A stretch of 61,237 nucleotides of DNA from Ww85 sp963745765 (GTDB lineage: Bacteria; Desulfobacterota; Desulfobulbia; Desulfobulbales; Desulfocapsaceae), in NCBI GenBank assembly GCA_963745765.1, contig CAVUYQ010000017.1, positions 1 through 61,237 of the forward strand, given 5' to 3'. Both the position numbers and the translations under genes were made by a program. The notes below the pieces were generated by a model. It did not search any database, had not been told where the DNA came from, and worked only from the letters and a program-made list of their open reading frames with translations. This document shows positions 48,913 through 58,264 of the stretch, piece after piece. Every line of letters begins with the position of its first letter. Positions within the stretch are counted from its first letter, which is position 1.

Positions 48913-49902
48913 TTAACGTTTTTTAATTTTATCGGTAACATACTCACTGATTTTCGATAAATTTTCTGTCTCATCCGTAAGAGCTGAGATTGGTATCTCT
49001 GCCCTCGCGGCGCTCTTATGTCCCCCGGCTGAACCAAGCTCGCCAAACAGTCGTTTTGCAAGCTTGCCCGCATCAAGCCGAAAACCGGCATTCCTTATAA
49101 TAATAATTAATTTCTTGCCGTAAATTCCGGAAACGATACACCAGGTGGCTTCCGCCATCTTCAGAAAAAAATCGGCGAGAATCACCAGAGCATCGGTATC
49201 CGTTACCACACCCATATGGATATAGGCTGTATCATCGATAAATTGCAGTTCTTCGAAAGCCTTGCGAAATGCGGCCAGGTTTTTCTTGTTGATTTCAGAT
49301 GATTCAATTTTCTTAATAATATTGATATTGACGTAGGGATAAAGATACCGAAATGATTTGACATCAGCGCAGGTTGACGTTCTGGTGAAGTTATCAGTGT
49401 CTGTCTTAATGCCGTAAAACAGAGCAGTGGCTAACTTTATTGAAGGGGTAATTCCAGCGGCCTTGAGGTATTCCGTCATAATGGATGAAACGGCACCGTA
49501 TTCCTCGCGTATATCTTTGAAAGGGACTTTCAGCAAAGGATCGGGTGAATGATGATCGATGATGATACTGAAATCGCTATGGTTTAAAGATTTATGGTGA
49601 TGCGGCTGTGCGTCAACCATGGCCCACTTCGTCACAGCACTGGTGTCTACCTTGGTGATGTAGGGCAGGGTGATCTTCAAATCTCTGAGCATAGCCAGGT
49701 TATCAGAACGTTTTATAGCATTGACCCGGCAGATAAGAGTCTTCTTTACCTTTCTCCAGAACAATCTTTTTAAAGCCAGAGCACTGGCGATGGCATCCGG
49801 ATCGGCAACAATTGGGATACAGACGATATCATCGGTTGATACAATCTCGAGAAGACTTTCATGACGGCCTTTATGGGTTGTTGACTGGGTGGGAGGGGTC
49901 AT
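48913..49902 (-). CDS. DHH-family phosphoesterase
   Basis: 329 residues, intact. N-terminal DHH domain: DPDAIASALAL at 34-44 (the D-x-D-like metal motif), a D near 97, DHH at 116-118, and later DTDNF. C-terminal DHHA1 domain with GSAGGHKSAARAEIPI near 300. The architecture fits NrnA-like enzymes that degrade short RNA or cyclic dinucleotide products; related proteins act in pAp turnover. Preceded by the copper ATPase on the same strand with a gap of about 100 nt. No good ribosome binding site was seen, so the start is uncertain. Confidence 0.85.
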   Translation of the reverse strand: MTPPTQSTTHKGRHESLLEIVSTDDIVCIPIVADPDAIASALALKRLFWRKVKKTLICRVNAIKRSDNLAMLRDLKITLPYITKVDTSAVTKWAMVDAQPHHHKSLNHSDFSIIIDHHSPDPLLKVPFKDIREEYGAVSSIMTEYLKAAGITPSIKLATALFYGIKTDTDNFTRTSTCADVKSFRYLYPYVNINIIKKIESSEINKKNLAAFRKAFEELQFIDDTAYIHMGVVTDTDALVILADFFLKMAEATWCIVSGIYGKKLIIIIRNAGFRLDAGKLAKRLFGELGSAGGHKSAARAEIPISALTDETENLSKISEYVTDKIKKR

Positions 49903-50006
49903 AAGGTATATTCCCGGGTAGTGATGCTCCTGTCTCGGCTGGTTTGCGCCAGCCGGAAGGCATGTATTAAATGTGTCATAAACGCCATCCTTACCTCGTT
50001 CATGCT

Positions 50007-52163
50007 TTATGATACTTTTATGTACCTCAGCCTGAGGGCATTACTGATAACGGAGACAGAAGAGAGGCTCATCGCAGCGGCTGCAATGATGGGCGATAGC
50101 AAAATGCCGAAAAGCGGATACAGCACCCCTGCGGCCACCGGTACCCCGAGCGAATTGTAGATAAAGGCGAAAAAGAGGTTCTGCTTGATATTTCTCATCG
50201 TTGCATCGGACAGCTTTCTTGCTCGAACGATTCCGGTGAGATCGCCCTTGACCAGGGTGACTCCGGCCGCCTCCATTGCCACATCGGTACCGGTACCCAT
50301 GGCGATACCCACATGTGCCTGTGCCAGAGCGGGTGCATCGTTGATGCCGTCGCCTGCCATGGCAACCATGCGGCCATCCTCCTGGTATTTTTTTATTGTT
50401 GCCGCTTTCTGGTCGGGAAGAACTTCCGCCACGACTTCATCTATATTCAGTTTACCGGCAACCGCCTCGGCAGTGGAGCGATTGTCTCCTGTCAGCATAA
50501 CAACCCGCAATCCTAGATCATGGAGTTGCTCAATTGCTGAAGGAGTCGACTCCTTAATGGGGTCGGAGACAGCCAGCAGACCAGCGAGTCGGCCATCTGC
50601 GGCGACATACATCACTGTCTGACCATCCTTGCGCATCTCTTCCGCCCGGTCGGTGTGCGAAGAAGTGTCAACCTCAAAATCATCCATGAGTTTCAGGTTG
50701 CCGAGTAATACCTTAACGCCATCGACCACGCCGGAAACACCTTTTCCTGTGTGGGATTCAAAGTCGGTTGTTTCCATGGTTTTGACCTGCCGCTCATCTG
50801 CACCCTCAACGATTGCCTCCGCCAGAGGATGTTCACTTGCCTTTTCCAGACTTGCCGAAAGAAGCAGCAGCTTTTCTTCCGTCATATCATTTGCCGCTAC
50901 CACATCGGTCAACTTTGGTTGACCAAGAGTCAGGGTGCCGGTCTTATCCACCACCAAGGTGTCGATTTTACGCATTGTCTCAATCGCTTCGGCGTTTTTG
51001 AAGAGTACTCCCATAGTCGCTCCCCTCCCGGTTGCGACCATAATAGACATAGGTGTGGCAAGACCCAGGGCACACGGACAGGCGATGATCAGAACAGATA
51101 CCGCGGCAATCAGTGCAAAGGCCAGTTGTGGTTCCGGACCGACAAAATACCAGACGACGAAAGCAACAAGGGCGGACAAAATAACCGCCGGTACAAAATA
51201 CCCTGCCACCAGATCTGCCAGTTTCTGGATCGGGGCGCGACTGCGCTGTGCCTCGGCCACCATTTTGACGATTTGTGCCAGAACAGTGTCACTGCCGACC
51301 TTTTCAGCCCGAATGGTCAAGGTCCCGGTGCTGTTGACGGTGGCACCGATAACCTTGTCGTCCTGCCGTTTTTTGACGGGGACCGGTTCTCCCGAGATCA
51401 TGGATTCATCCACCGAACTCGAACCATCCGTGATAATTCCATCCACCGGTATCTTTTCACCCGGACGTATTCTGAGCCGGTCACCAACCTGGACCTCTTC
51501 AAGCGGTATATCCGTCTCCTTTCCTTCGTCGTCAATTTTCCGGGCTGTCTTGGGGGCGAGTCCGAGAAGGGCCTTAATGGCCGTTCCAGTCTGACTGCGG
51601 GCTCTGAGTTCCAGCACCTGACCAAACAGAATCAGGGTGACGATGACCGCTGACGCCTCGAAATAGACAGCAACGGTACCCTCCTGGCCGCGCATGGCGG
51701 GAGGGAAAATCTCAGGGAAGAGCACGGCCACAATACTGTAGAGATAGGCCACGGAGACTCCCAGCCCAATAAGGGTAAACATGTTGAGACTTCGCTTTTG
51801 CAGCGATTGTACCGCTCGCACCATAAAGACCCAGCCCGACCAGAGTACAACCGGTGTAGCCAGGGCAAACTCTATCCAACCAAGACTCTTTGCTGAGGCC
51901 AGATTTTCGATGAGATGGCCGCCTGGAATCATATCGCGCATGGCGATGATGACCAGCGGTACGGTAAGGATTGCCCCGAAGATAAAGCGTTTCAGCATAT
52001 CTTCGTATTCCGAATTTTCCTCCTCATCTTCAAGCGTTACGGTCATCGGCTCAAGGGCCATGCCGCACTTTGGACAGGAGCCTGGTGCATCTTCAATAAT
52101 TTCAGGGTGCATGGGGCAGGTATATTGCCGGCTGGAATCCTGTTCTTCAGCTGTCTTGATCAT
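50007..52163 (-). CDS. copA: Copper-type P1B ATPase with N-terminal metal-binding zinc-ribbon
   Basis: 718 residues, intact. Exports monovalent copper or silver. Instead of a classical HMA domain it has the short motif YTCPMHPEI-x8-CPKCGM at 14-35, typical of the CopA/SilP subgroup. CPC ion-binding motif at 362-364 (ACPCALG), phosphorylated aspartate D406 in DKTGTLTLGQP, the actuator loop SGEP at 257-260, the HP motif SEHPLAEAI, and hinge GDGINDAPALAQAHVGIAMG. Its start overlaps the YHS gene by 17 bp, so the two form an operon. Confidence 0.94.
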   Translation of the reverse strand: MIKTAEEQDSSRQYTCPMHPEIIEDAPGSCPKCGMALEPMTVTLEDEEENSEYEDMLKRFIFGAILTVPLVIIAMRDMIPGGHLIENLASAKSLGWIEFALATPVVLWSGWVFMVRAVQSLQKRSLNMFTLIGLGVSVAYLYSIVAVLFPEIFPPAMRGQEGTVAVYFEASAVIVTLILFGQVLELRARSQTGTAIKALLGLAPKTARKIDDEGKETDIPLEEVQVGDRLRIRPGEKIPVDGIITDGSSSVDESMISGEPVPVKKRQDDKVIGATVNSTGTLTIRAEKVGSDTVLAQIVKMVAEAQRSRAPIQKLADLVAGYFVPAVILSALVAFVVWYFVGPEPQLAFALIAAVSVLIIACPCALGLATPMSIMVATGRGATMGVLFKNAEAIETMRKIDTLVVDKTGTLTLGQPKLTDVVAANDMTEEKLLLLSASLEKASEHPLAEAIVEGADERQVKTMETTDFESHTGKGVSGVVDGVKVLLGNLKLMDDFEVDTSSHTDRAEEMRKDGQTVMYVAADGRLAGLLAVSDPIKESTPSAIEQLHDLGLRVVMLTGDNRSTAEAVAGKLNIDEVVAEVLPDQKAATIKKYQEDGRMVAMAGDGINDAPALAQAHVGIAMGTGTDVAMEAAGVTLVKGDLTGIVRARKLSDATMRNIKQNLFFAFIYNSLGVPVAAGVLYPLFGILLSPIIAAAAMSLSSVSVISNALRLRYIKVS

Positions 52164-52395
52164 CAGGGGTGGCAGCGTCTTGTGAGGAATAGCTCTCGGG
52201 ATCTTCTTTAAATTTTTTCAGACAATGTTCGCTGCAGAAATAATATGGTTCTCCGTTATGATTGTAGCGAAGAAACTCCCCTTCATCTTCAGTTGTCATA
52301 CCGCAAACAGGATCTGTATATTCGCCAGTTTTCTCATGACGCTTGTTCACCGTCGCGGTTAATGCTGTTATCATGGTGCTTTTGTTTGTTATCAT
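52147..52395 (-). CDS. YHS-domain metal-binding protein
   Basis: 82 residues. TDPVCGMTTEDEGEFLRYNH followed by YYFCSEHCLKKFKEDPESY is a full YHS domain, whose cysteines bind metal; such domains commonly accompany copper P-type ATPases. The start is uncertain. A strong AAGGAGAG fits better with the ATG at 52399, which opens a different frame (MNDNKQKHHDNS) ending after 21 residues; a single-base shift near 52330 would join it to the YHS part. The His-rich beginning of that frame would suit a metal protein. Operon with copA. Confidence 0.85.
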   Translation of the reverse strand: MITNKSTMITALTATVNKRHEKTGEYTDPVCGMTTEDEGEFLRYNHNGEPYYFCSEHCLKKFKEDPESYSSQDAATPDDQDS

Positions 52396-52622
52396 TCATC
52401 TGAAAGTCCTCTCCTTGTAATGGGAGCTGTCGGCAGGAGCGAACCCGCGGCCTCAACTGAACCTTCCTGTTCATACTTTACTGTACGATTGCTATTGCCA
52501 GATAGCGACGCACCGTTGTTTGGCCGCATACCGAAGATGAAGCTGCTACTCGATGATTGACTGATACGAACATGCACACATTCCCATTTTGTTGTTATCG
52601 TTTCAGGATCATTCAGTTTGAG

Positions 52623-53486
52623 TTATCTGTTCTCCCTGATGCCTAAATCCAGCCATCCAGCGATTTCCGGGAAGAAATAGACAAGCCCCTCGATAACACC
52701 GGCGGCATAGTTACCGTTCATACCGTGCAGATCGCCCCGGGCGATATACAGACAATCAGTAAGTCCTTTCGCTTCCAGCTCTTGGAGAGCTGCTTTTTGA
52801 ACGTCAGCAGTACTATTCTTGACAAGTATTGCCTGCAAGCCGCTGGTCAGGGCATCAAGATCATTTCCACTGTCTCCGGCAAACACTGTGGCCGTTTCAG
52901 GAATTTTCTCTGCTTCCATGAGAAAGCGAATTGCATGCAGCTTGCTGGCCCGCTGTGGAAGTATGTCGAGTAAACCACAGTGCTCTTTTTCGTCCAGGCT
53001 CCAGATAACAGAGGTGACGATCCCATGCTCAGATAAAAGAGCGGAAACTTTATTACGGATGGCCTGCATATCAACCTGAGGGTTGGTGTAATAACTCACT
53101 TTATAGCTATTCTGTTTTTCTTTTTCCTGCAGCCGCAGATCGAAACCATCAAGACCAGAGAGTAACATGACCACATCATTACGGCTGCTGCCGTGCCAGT
53201 CTCTTCCAATCTCCTGCAGCCAGTTTTTATCCAACTGCCACTGTTTGCCATTTATCCGATACAGTGTTGTGCCTACATCCCCAATGACGAAATGAGGTTC
53301 AGGCAGATCATATTTTTTGATAGCCTCTTTGACGAGCTGTTCATGTCGTCCGCTGACATAAGCTAAAAGTATCTCCTCCCTTGCGGCGAGTTCGGAAAAT
53401 ATTTTTCTTGCTTCAGGCGACTCAACCTGTGCCCCATTGGGAAGCAGTGTGCGATCGAGATCACTGCACAACAATATTGGCTTCAT
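52623..53486 (-). CDS. HAD-IIB sugar phosphatase, sucrose-phosphatase-like
   Basis: 287 residues, intact. Catalytic D9-x-D11-x-T in SDLDRTLLPNG; threonine or serine motif in AYVSGRH near 44; lysine loop; and GDSGNDLDAL near 203. The C2-type cap and the N-terminal block are those of sucrose-6F-phosphate phosphatase and related enzymes. Start ATG overlaps the stop of the upstream glycoside hydrolase by ATGA, so the pair is cotranslated. The pairing suggests turnover of a compatible sugar such as sucrose or glucosylglycerol (inference). Confidence 0.8.
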   Translation of the reverse strand: MKPILLCSDLDRTLLPNGAQVESPEARKIFSELAAREEILLAYVSGRHEQLVKEAIKKYDLPEPHFVIGDVGTTLYRINGKQWQLDKNWLQEIGRDWHGSSRNDVVMLLSGLDGFDLRLQEKEKQNSYKVSYYTNPQVDMQAIRNKVSALLSEHGIVTSVIWSLDEKEHCGLLDILPQRASKLHAIRFLMEAEKIPETATVFAGDSGNDLDALTSGLQAILVKNSTADVQKAALQELEAKGLTDCLYIARGDLHGMNGNYAAGVIEGLVYFFPEIAGWLDLGIRENR

Positions 53487-54751
53487 GTAATGTTAAAAAC
53501 CTTTTTTCCTTGTATGGCGTAGTGGCCCATCAAAGCAGCGGATGCGCTCCAACCTTGATGGCGATTTCCGCCAGGGGTGAAATTCTTGCCGTGTATAAAT
53601 TCGGGAAAACTCCATGGTTCATTGTTCATACTCATGCGATTGGCCCGGTGCAGATCTGCCAGGAATGTCCTTGCCTTTTCAAGTTCACCGTTTTGCACCA
53701 TATCGGCAATAGCGAACCCGCTGATCAATGGCCATAAACCGCCATTATGGTATTCATAAGGCTCATTTTTAAAGGTGTAGGAAAACATAATCTTAAGTTC
53801 ATCCCAATCTTTATCCATTGACTTGATAACAGGATGAAAGGCTGGCAGCATATGCATACCGTCGGGTGTAACAACTTCTTCCACATAGGCAGTAACTATC
53901 TGACGGCGTTTTTTGCTGGATACACCGAGCAGTGATACAAGAACATTGGCAAATGCGTCAAATCGATATCCATATCCATACGGAGAGAAAAAAGGCAACC
54001 AGTGGCGATTTGAACATTGGTCGGCAGCCTTGAAGCCCTTGTTGAAAAGAACATCATGATAGATATTTCCTGACCCATTTTGGCCGGAGCCAAACCAGTA
54101 ATTGGTCTGGATTATCTTTTTTAATGCATGAGTTTTTTTCAGTAATTCATCATCTTTTTTGTTGAAACCATAATATTGAAGATAAGACCATGATCTCTGC
54201 GCCTGCAGGTACAATAATTGATCATAGAGTATATAACCATTGTGCACGTATTCGTCTGCCCAGTCACCGGCAGCCGGCACATAGAGTAGACCTCTGGCGT
54301 TGAATTCCCATGCTCCCAGCAGAAAAATTACTTTTTCGATAACGGGCATTATCTTTTCCAGAAACCGGCCGTCTTTTGTTTTTTGCCAATACTCTCCACA
54401 ACCAATAATAAACCAGAGGTCAGCATCCACTCGCCCTGTTGTCCCGCCATAACTCACTCGTCCCTTTTCAAGGTCAACATTGCTGGGGATCTCTCCATGG
54501 GGACCCTGGTGTGCAGCGAGAGTGAGCAGGGTGTCGCGGAATGCCTTGATCATATCTTCATCGTCGGTCATGAGTGCGGCTAATCCAATAATGACACCGT
54601 CACGGCCCCAAACTCTACTGTAGTTTGCACTTTTACTGGGACTTGCTATAAAACCTACTGGTCTAATGCATTGTCGGACCATGTTGATAGAATGCTTAAA
54701 GGAATCATCGCTTTCAGGCGGATCAAAGTGGTTGTAATCCTCTGTGGCCAT
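53483..54751 (-). CDS. Glycoside hydrolase, (alpha/alpha)6 barrel, GH100 or amylo-1,6-glucosidase-like
   Basis: 422 residues, intact, no signal peptide, cytoplasmic. Conserved blocks: YSRVWGRDGVIIGLAAL near 44-60, GPHGEIPSNVD near 88-98, VSYGGTTGRVDADLWFI near 105-121, AAGDWADEYVHNGYILYDQLL near 160-180, YEYHNGGLWPLISG near 326, and PGGNRHQGWSASA near 395. Acidic residues in the RDG and DADLW blocks are the likely catalytic pair. Neutral invertase (GH100) is favoured by the neighbouring sucrose-phosphatase-like gene; glycogen debranching-type glucosidase is the alternative. First gene of the pair. Confidence 0.78.
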   Translation of the reverse strand: MATEDYNHFDPPESDDSFKHSINMVRQCIRPVGFIASPSKSANYSRVWGRDGVIIGLAALMTDDEDMIKAFRDTLLTLAAHQGPHGEIPSNVDLEKGRVSYGGTTGRVDADLWFIIGCGEYWQKTKDGRFLEKIMPVIEKVIFLLGAWEFNARGLLYVPAAGDWADEYVHNGYILYDQLLYLQAQRSWSYLQYYGFNKKDDELLKKTHALKKIIQTNYWFGSGQNGSGNIYHDVLFNKGFKAADQCSNRHWLPFFSPYGYGYRFDAFANVLVSLLGVSSKKRRQIVTAYVEEVVTPDGMHMLPAFHPVIKSMDKDWDELKIMFSYTFKNEPYEYHNGGLWPLISGFAIADMVQNGELEKARTFLADLHRANRMSMNNEPWSFPEFIHGKNFTPGGNRHQGWSASAALMGHYAIQGKKVFNIT

Positions 54752-55238
54752 AGGTATTCACCTCACTCGGTATGCTTAAATCTCATGTTTTTTCGAAAAT
54801 CTAAGAAAAAGTTAATCACTCATAACGGATATAGGTATCAGGTGGACCCATTATTAGTGCCCCTACACACCCTACCTTCCCTGGCCTACCCCTTGGATTT
54901 TCCGTGCCTGGAACCACAAAAGGAGTCATTCCTGAACGCTCAACAGTAATTCCAACTATGTTACAGGCCCCCGGAATCTGCTTACGCTTTTCTTGAAACT
55001 CGCCGAACACGGAATAATTGTTATGAGCTTAGAAGAAAGGTGGAAAGGAGAGATTGACTCATCAAAAGAGATCGTCTTCTTAATCTTCCAGGTAACTACG
55101 CTACCTATATCAATAAAATAAATTCTTCTACCCATTTTCAGGAAACCAGCCTCTACCTATTATATAACAAAGGGATGATTGGTCTTTATTTTCTGCCAAA
55201 GCAGAAATGGGGTGCCATAAAAAAAACTGGAGGCAATT
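54752..55238. other. Intergenic region between divergent genes
   Basis: Only short frames, including 32 codons at 55023-55121 with no clear ribosome binding site. Probably the promoter region of both the hydrolase and the PRC-barrel genes. No hairpin of note. Confidence 0.35.
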
Positions 55239-55989
55239 ATGGCCAAATTGAAAAGTATTAAAGAGTTGCAGGGATACGAACTGGGAGCTCAGGATGGTAA
55301 AATAGGCAGATGCAGTGATTTTCTTTTTGATGATAGAAGTTGGACTATACGCTATATTGTTGGTAATACTCATAAATGGCTTCCTGGGCGTAAAGTGCTT
55401 ATTTCCCCGATATCTATTGGTTCGGCGGAAGAATCAACGCAGACACTCAGTGTTGGGCTCACTAAAGATCAAATAAGAGACGCACCAGATCTCGGCGCCG
55501 ACGCTCCAGTATCGCGACAGTATGAAATAATTTTCAATCGATATCATGACTGGGGCAACTACTGGGAAGGCCCCTTGACCTGGGGACACTATCCGTTTCC
55601 CCATCTTCTGCAACGAACCGAGGATTTGCAAAGAGAAGTAGCTAACCTTGAAGAAGATAATCACCTTCGGTCAACCCATGAAATACTTTCATACGCTATT
55701 CAGGCTACGGACACTAAAATAGGCCACGTCGAGGATTTTGTTGTCGATGAGGAAACCTGGGTAATAAGATATCTTGTCATTGATACCAGTAACTGGTTAC
55801 CAGGTAGTCGGAAGGTCATTATTTCACCGGACTGGGTTGAGCGTGTTGACTGGGGCAACAGGAGTGTTGAGGTGTGTGTCCCCGGTGAAAAGATAGAAAA
55901 GAGCCCTGATTATGACCCAAACATAGCCTATAGACCGCGATTACGAAACAGCCATCTATAATTTTTATGGACTGCCGTATTACTGGTAG
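55239..55989 (+). CDS. PRC-barrel domain protein (tandem paralogue 1), C-terminal frameshift
   Basis: About 249 residues with two PRC-barrel domains, at about 5-80 and 146-220, the second introduced by IGHVEDFVVDEETWVIRYLV. PRC barrels are small beta structures found in photosystem, RNA-maturation and stress proteins; function here is unknown. The first frame ends at 55961, but one base change near 55930 continues as IDRDYETAIYNFYGLPYYW, matching the end of the next gene, with TAG at 55987-55989. ATG 55239 follows GGAGG. No signal peptide. Confidence 0.85.
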
Positions 55990-56195
55990 GCGATTACCAG
56001 ATGTTTTGCATCTCCCGCCGCAAAATGTAACAACATATAAGATAAGCAGCGCACAGAGCATTGATTCGTCAAACGGGTTCCAACATGGTCGCCCTTGCTG
56101 ATTTTTCTGGTTCTGTCTGCTGTTGAAAAAGGATGCCGATCGGCTAATAAGCCGGCTGGCTGATAAGATTTGCAAATAATAATGAGGAGGACGTC

Positions 56196-56945
56196 ATGAA
56201 AACAGCGCTCAGCAGTGTGGATTCACTCAAAGGATTTGAACTAGGAGCACATGACGGTGGAATCGGTAAATGTAGTGATTTTCTTTTTGATGACGAAGTA
56301 TGGGTGATTCGCTACCTGGTGGCCGATACACGAAAGTGGCTGCCCGGCAGGAAGGTCCTGATTTCTCCGATCAGTATCGGCGCCGTGGATGGGGGCAGCC
56401 AAACTATAAATATCGGCTTGAGCAAGGAACAAATAAAAAATTCTCCGCCTCTCGATTCAAAAGCCCCGGTATCGCGTCAGTACGAGATTTTTTTTAACAG
56501 ATACAACGATTGGTCTGATTACTGGGAAGGTTCTGGTCTCTGGGGTCAAGAGCCTTATCCCCGGACGCTGAAATCAAGAAATGAGCTTCTTGAAATCGAG
56601 GAATCTGGAAAAAATCAATCGAACCTAAGATCAGCCAATGAGGTTGTCGGCTACCACATTCACGCAAGAGATGATGATGTCGGTCACATTAAAGACTTTT
56701 TCGTCGAAGAAGACACCTGGCTGATCAGGTACCTGGTTATTGATACGAGTTGGTTGCCGGGCAGTAAGCGCGTCATTGTGGACCCGAACTGGGTAGACTC
56801 GGTGAACTGGTCGGATCGTTCTGTGGCGCTGAGAATGACAAGAGAACAGATAGAAAACAGCCCGGAATACAATCCGAATGATCCTATCTATCGGGATTAC
56901 GAAAAATCAATTTTCGATCACTATAAATTTCCCTACTACTGGTAG
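56196..56945 (+). CDS. PRC-barrel domain protein (tandem paralogue 2)
   Basis: 249 residues, intact. Same layout as its neighbour: domain 1 with FELGAHDGGIGKCSDFLFDD, a linker with PVSRQYEIFFNRYNDWSDYW, and domain 2 with IKDFFVEEDTWLIRYLV, ending FDHYKFPYYW. GAGGAGG precedes ATG 56196. The two genes are about 205 nt apart and probably arose by tandem duplication. Such proteins are common in stress-associated gene groups with BON and MscS proteins, as in this window. Confidence 0.9.
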   Translation: MKTALSSVDSLKGFELGAHDGGIGKCSDFLFDDEVWVIRYLVADTRKWLPGRKVLISPISIGAVDGGSQTINIGLSKEQIKNSPPLDSKAPVSRQYEIFFNRYNDWSDYWEGSGLWGQEPYPRTLKSRNELLEIEESGKNQSNLRSANEVVGYHIHARDDDVGHIKDFFVEEDTWLIRYLVIDTSWLPGSKRVIVDPNWVDSVNWSDRSVALRMTREQIENSPEYNPNDPIYRDYEKSIFDHYKFPYYW

Positions 56946-57049
56946 AACGTGAAGATTCCCTGCAGAACCGAAAAGTCAATAACCAAAGAAAAATCGATGA
57001 TGGGCAGGAAAGCTGAGCCCGACATTGAAATAAATTCACAGGTAAAAAT

Positions 57050-57916
57050 ATGCGCATAAGAAAAGCCGTTTTCCCCGTTGCCGGTCTCGGCACCCGTTTT
57101 CTGCCCGCCACTAAAGCGATGCCAAAGGAAATGCTCACGGTGGTCGATAAGCCGCTTATCCAGTACGCCGTTGAAGAGGCACTCGCCGCCGGCATCGAAC
57201 AGATTATTTTTGTCACCGGATCCGGTAAAGGTTCTCTCGAGGATCACTTCGATTCCGACCTGGAACTGGAACTGACGCTGGAGGAACGAAATAAAACGGA
57301 CCTTCTCAAGACCGTCAAGTCCCTGGTACACACATCCGGCAGCATTGTCTATACCCGGCAAAGCCAGCCGCTGGGACTCGGCCATGCAATCTGGTGTGCT
57401 CGTGATATCGTCGGTGATGAGCCGTTTGCCGTTCTCCTGGCGGACGATTTGATCCGCAGCGAAGTTCCGGTTCTTCACCAGATGATCCAGGAGTTTGACC
57501 GGCTGCGTGCATCCATGATGGCCATCGTCGAGGTTCCATCCGAGGAAACGGATCGCTATGGAATCATAGAACCGGATCAGTCCTCCAATGGCAGCGTTCG
57601 GATTAAATCGATGGTCGAAAAGCCAGAACCGCAGCAGGCTCCGTCTAATCTCGCCGTAATTGGGCGATATATTTTGACTCCCCGTATTTTTGAATACCTG
57701 GGCAGGAAGGAGAAAGGAGCCGGTGGTGAGATTCAGCTCACCGATGCCATGGCGAACCTGTTGAAAGAACAGCCAGTTTTCGGCTTCAAGTTCAAAGGTA
57801 AACGCTACGATTGCGGTGACAAGGCTGGTTTTCAACTGGCCAATGTCGCTTTTGCTCTCGACCGGCCCGAACTGAGGGAAACACTGCTGGCGAACCTCAA
57901 GGAAATGCTTTGTTGA
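57050..57916 (+). CDS. galU: UTP-glucose-1-phosphate uridylyltransferase
   Basis: 288 residues, intact. Makes UDP-glucose for polysaccharide and glycan synthesis. Nucleotide-binding GLGTRFLPATKAMPKEML at 12-29; VVDKPLIQYAVEEA; the QPLGLGHAI block near 106; LLADDLI near 128; EKPEPQQAPSNLAVIGRYIL near 184; and GGEIQLTDAM near 226. Start ATG 57050 has AGGT upstream. UDP-glucose could also feed the sugar pathway hinted at by the phosphatase and hydrolase at 52.6-54.7 kb. A dispersed repeat follows 17 nt after the stop. Confidence 0.95.
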   Translation: MRIRKAVFPVAGLGTRFLPATKAMPKEMLTVVDKPLIQYAVEEALAAGIEQIIFVTGSGKGSLEDHFDSDLELELTLEERNKTDLLKTVKSLVHTSGSIVYTRQSQPLGLGHAIWCARDIVGDEPFAVLLADDLIRSEVPVLHQMIQEFDRLRASMMAIVEVPSEETDRYGIIEPDQSSNGSVRIKSMVEKPEPQQAPSNLAVIGRYILTPRIFEYLGRKEKGAGGEIQLTDAMANLLKEQPVFGFKFKGKRYDCGDKAGFQLANVAFALDRPELRETLLANLKEMLC

Positions 57917-57933
57917 TCGATGTTGTCAACTAT

Positions 57934-58088
57934 TGATGGCGTCGTAAAAACTTCGATCTTACTGCGTCGTGGAACTTTTACCGGCACGCGGCATACTACC
58001 TGTATGCCTTCGCACCGGAAAACTGCCACTCCTTGTTTATCTGTGTTTTTACTTAGCCATCTTTTGGAGAGCAATAGACTTTTTACGA
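57934..58088. repeat. MITE-like dispersed repeat, copy 2
   Basis: 155 bp, matching 39788-39942 in the same orientation with about fifteen differences. It has the same TCGTAAAAACT and GACTTTTTACGA ends and the same GGCATAC/GTATGCC hairpin. It lies directly after galU and might act as its terminator. Confidence 0.8.
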
Positions 58089-58264
58089 ACTATTCAACAG
58101 CCAACATGGAACACGGTTTGCATCTCTCCAGGCAGGATGTCCCGGTCGGTAGGCCTGGGCGATGACAGCCGTGACGGCCATTCCGATCATCACCACAGTG
58201 GAGGTTGAGGCGGTTCAGTGCAGCAGTTCGGGCAGCGACTGCCATTCAATAGGAAACCGGGGCG

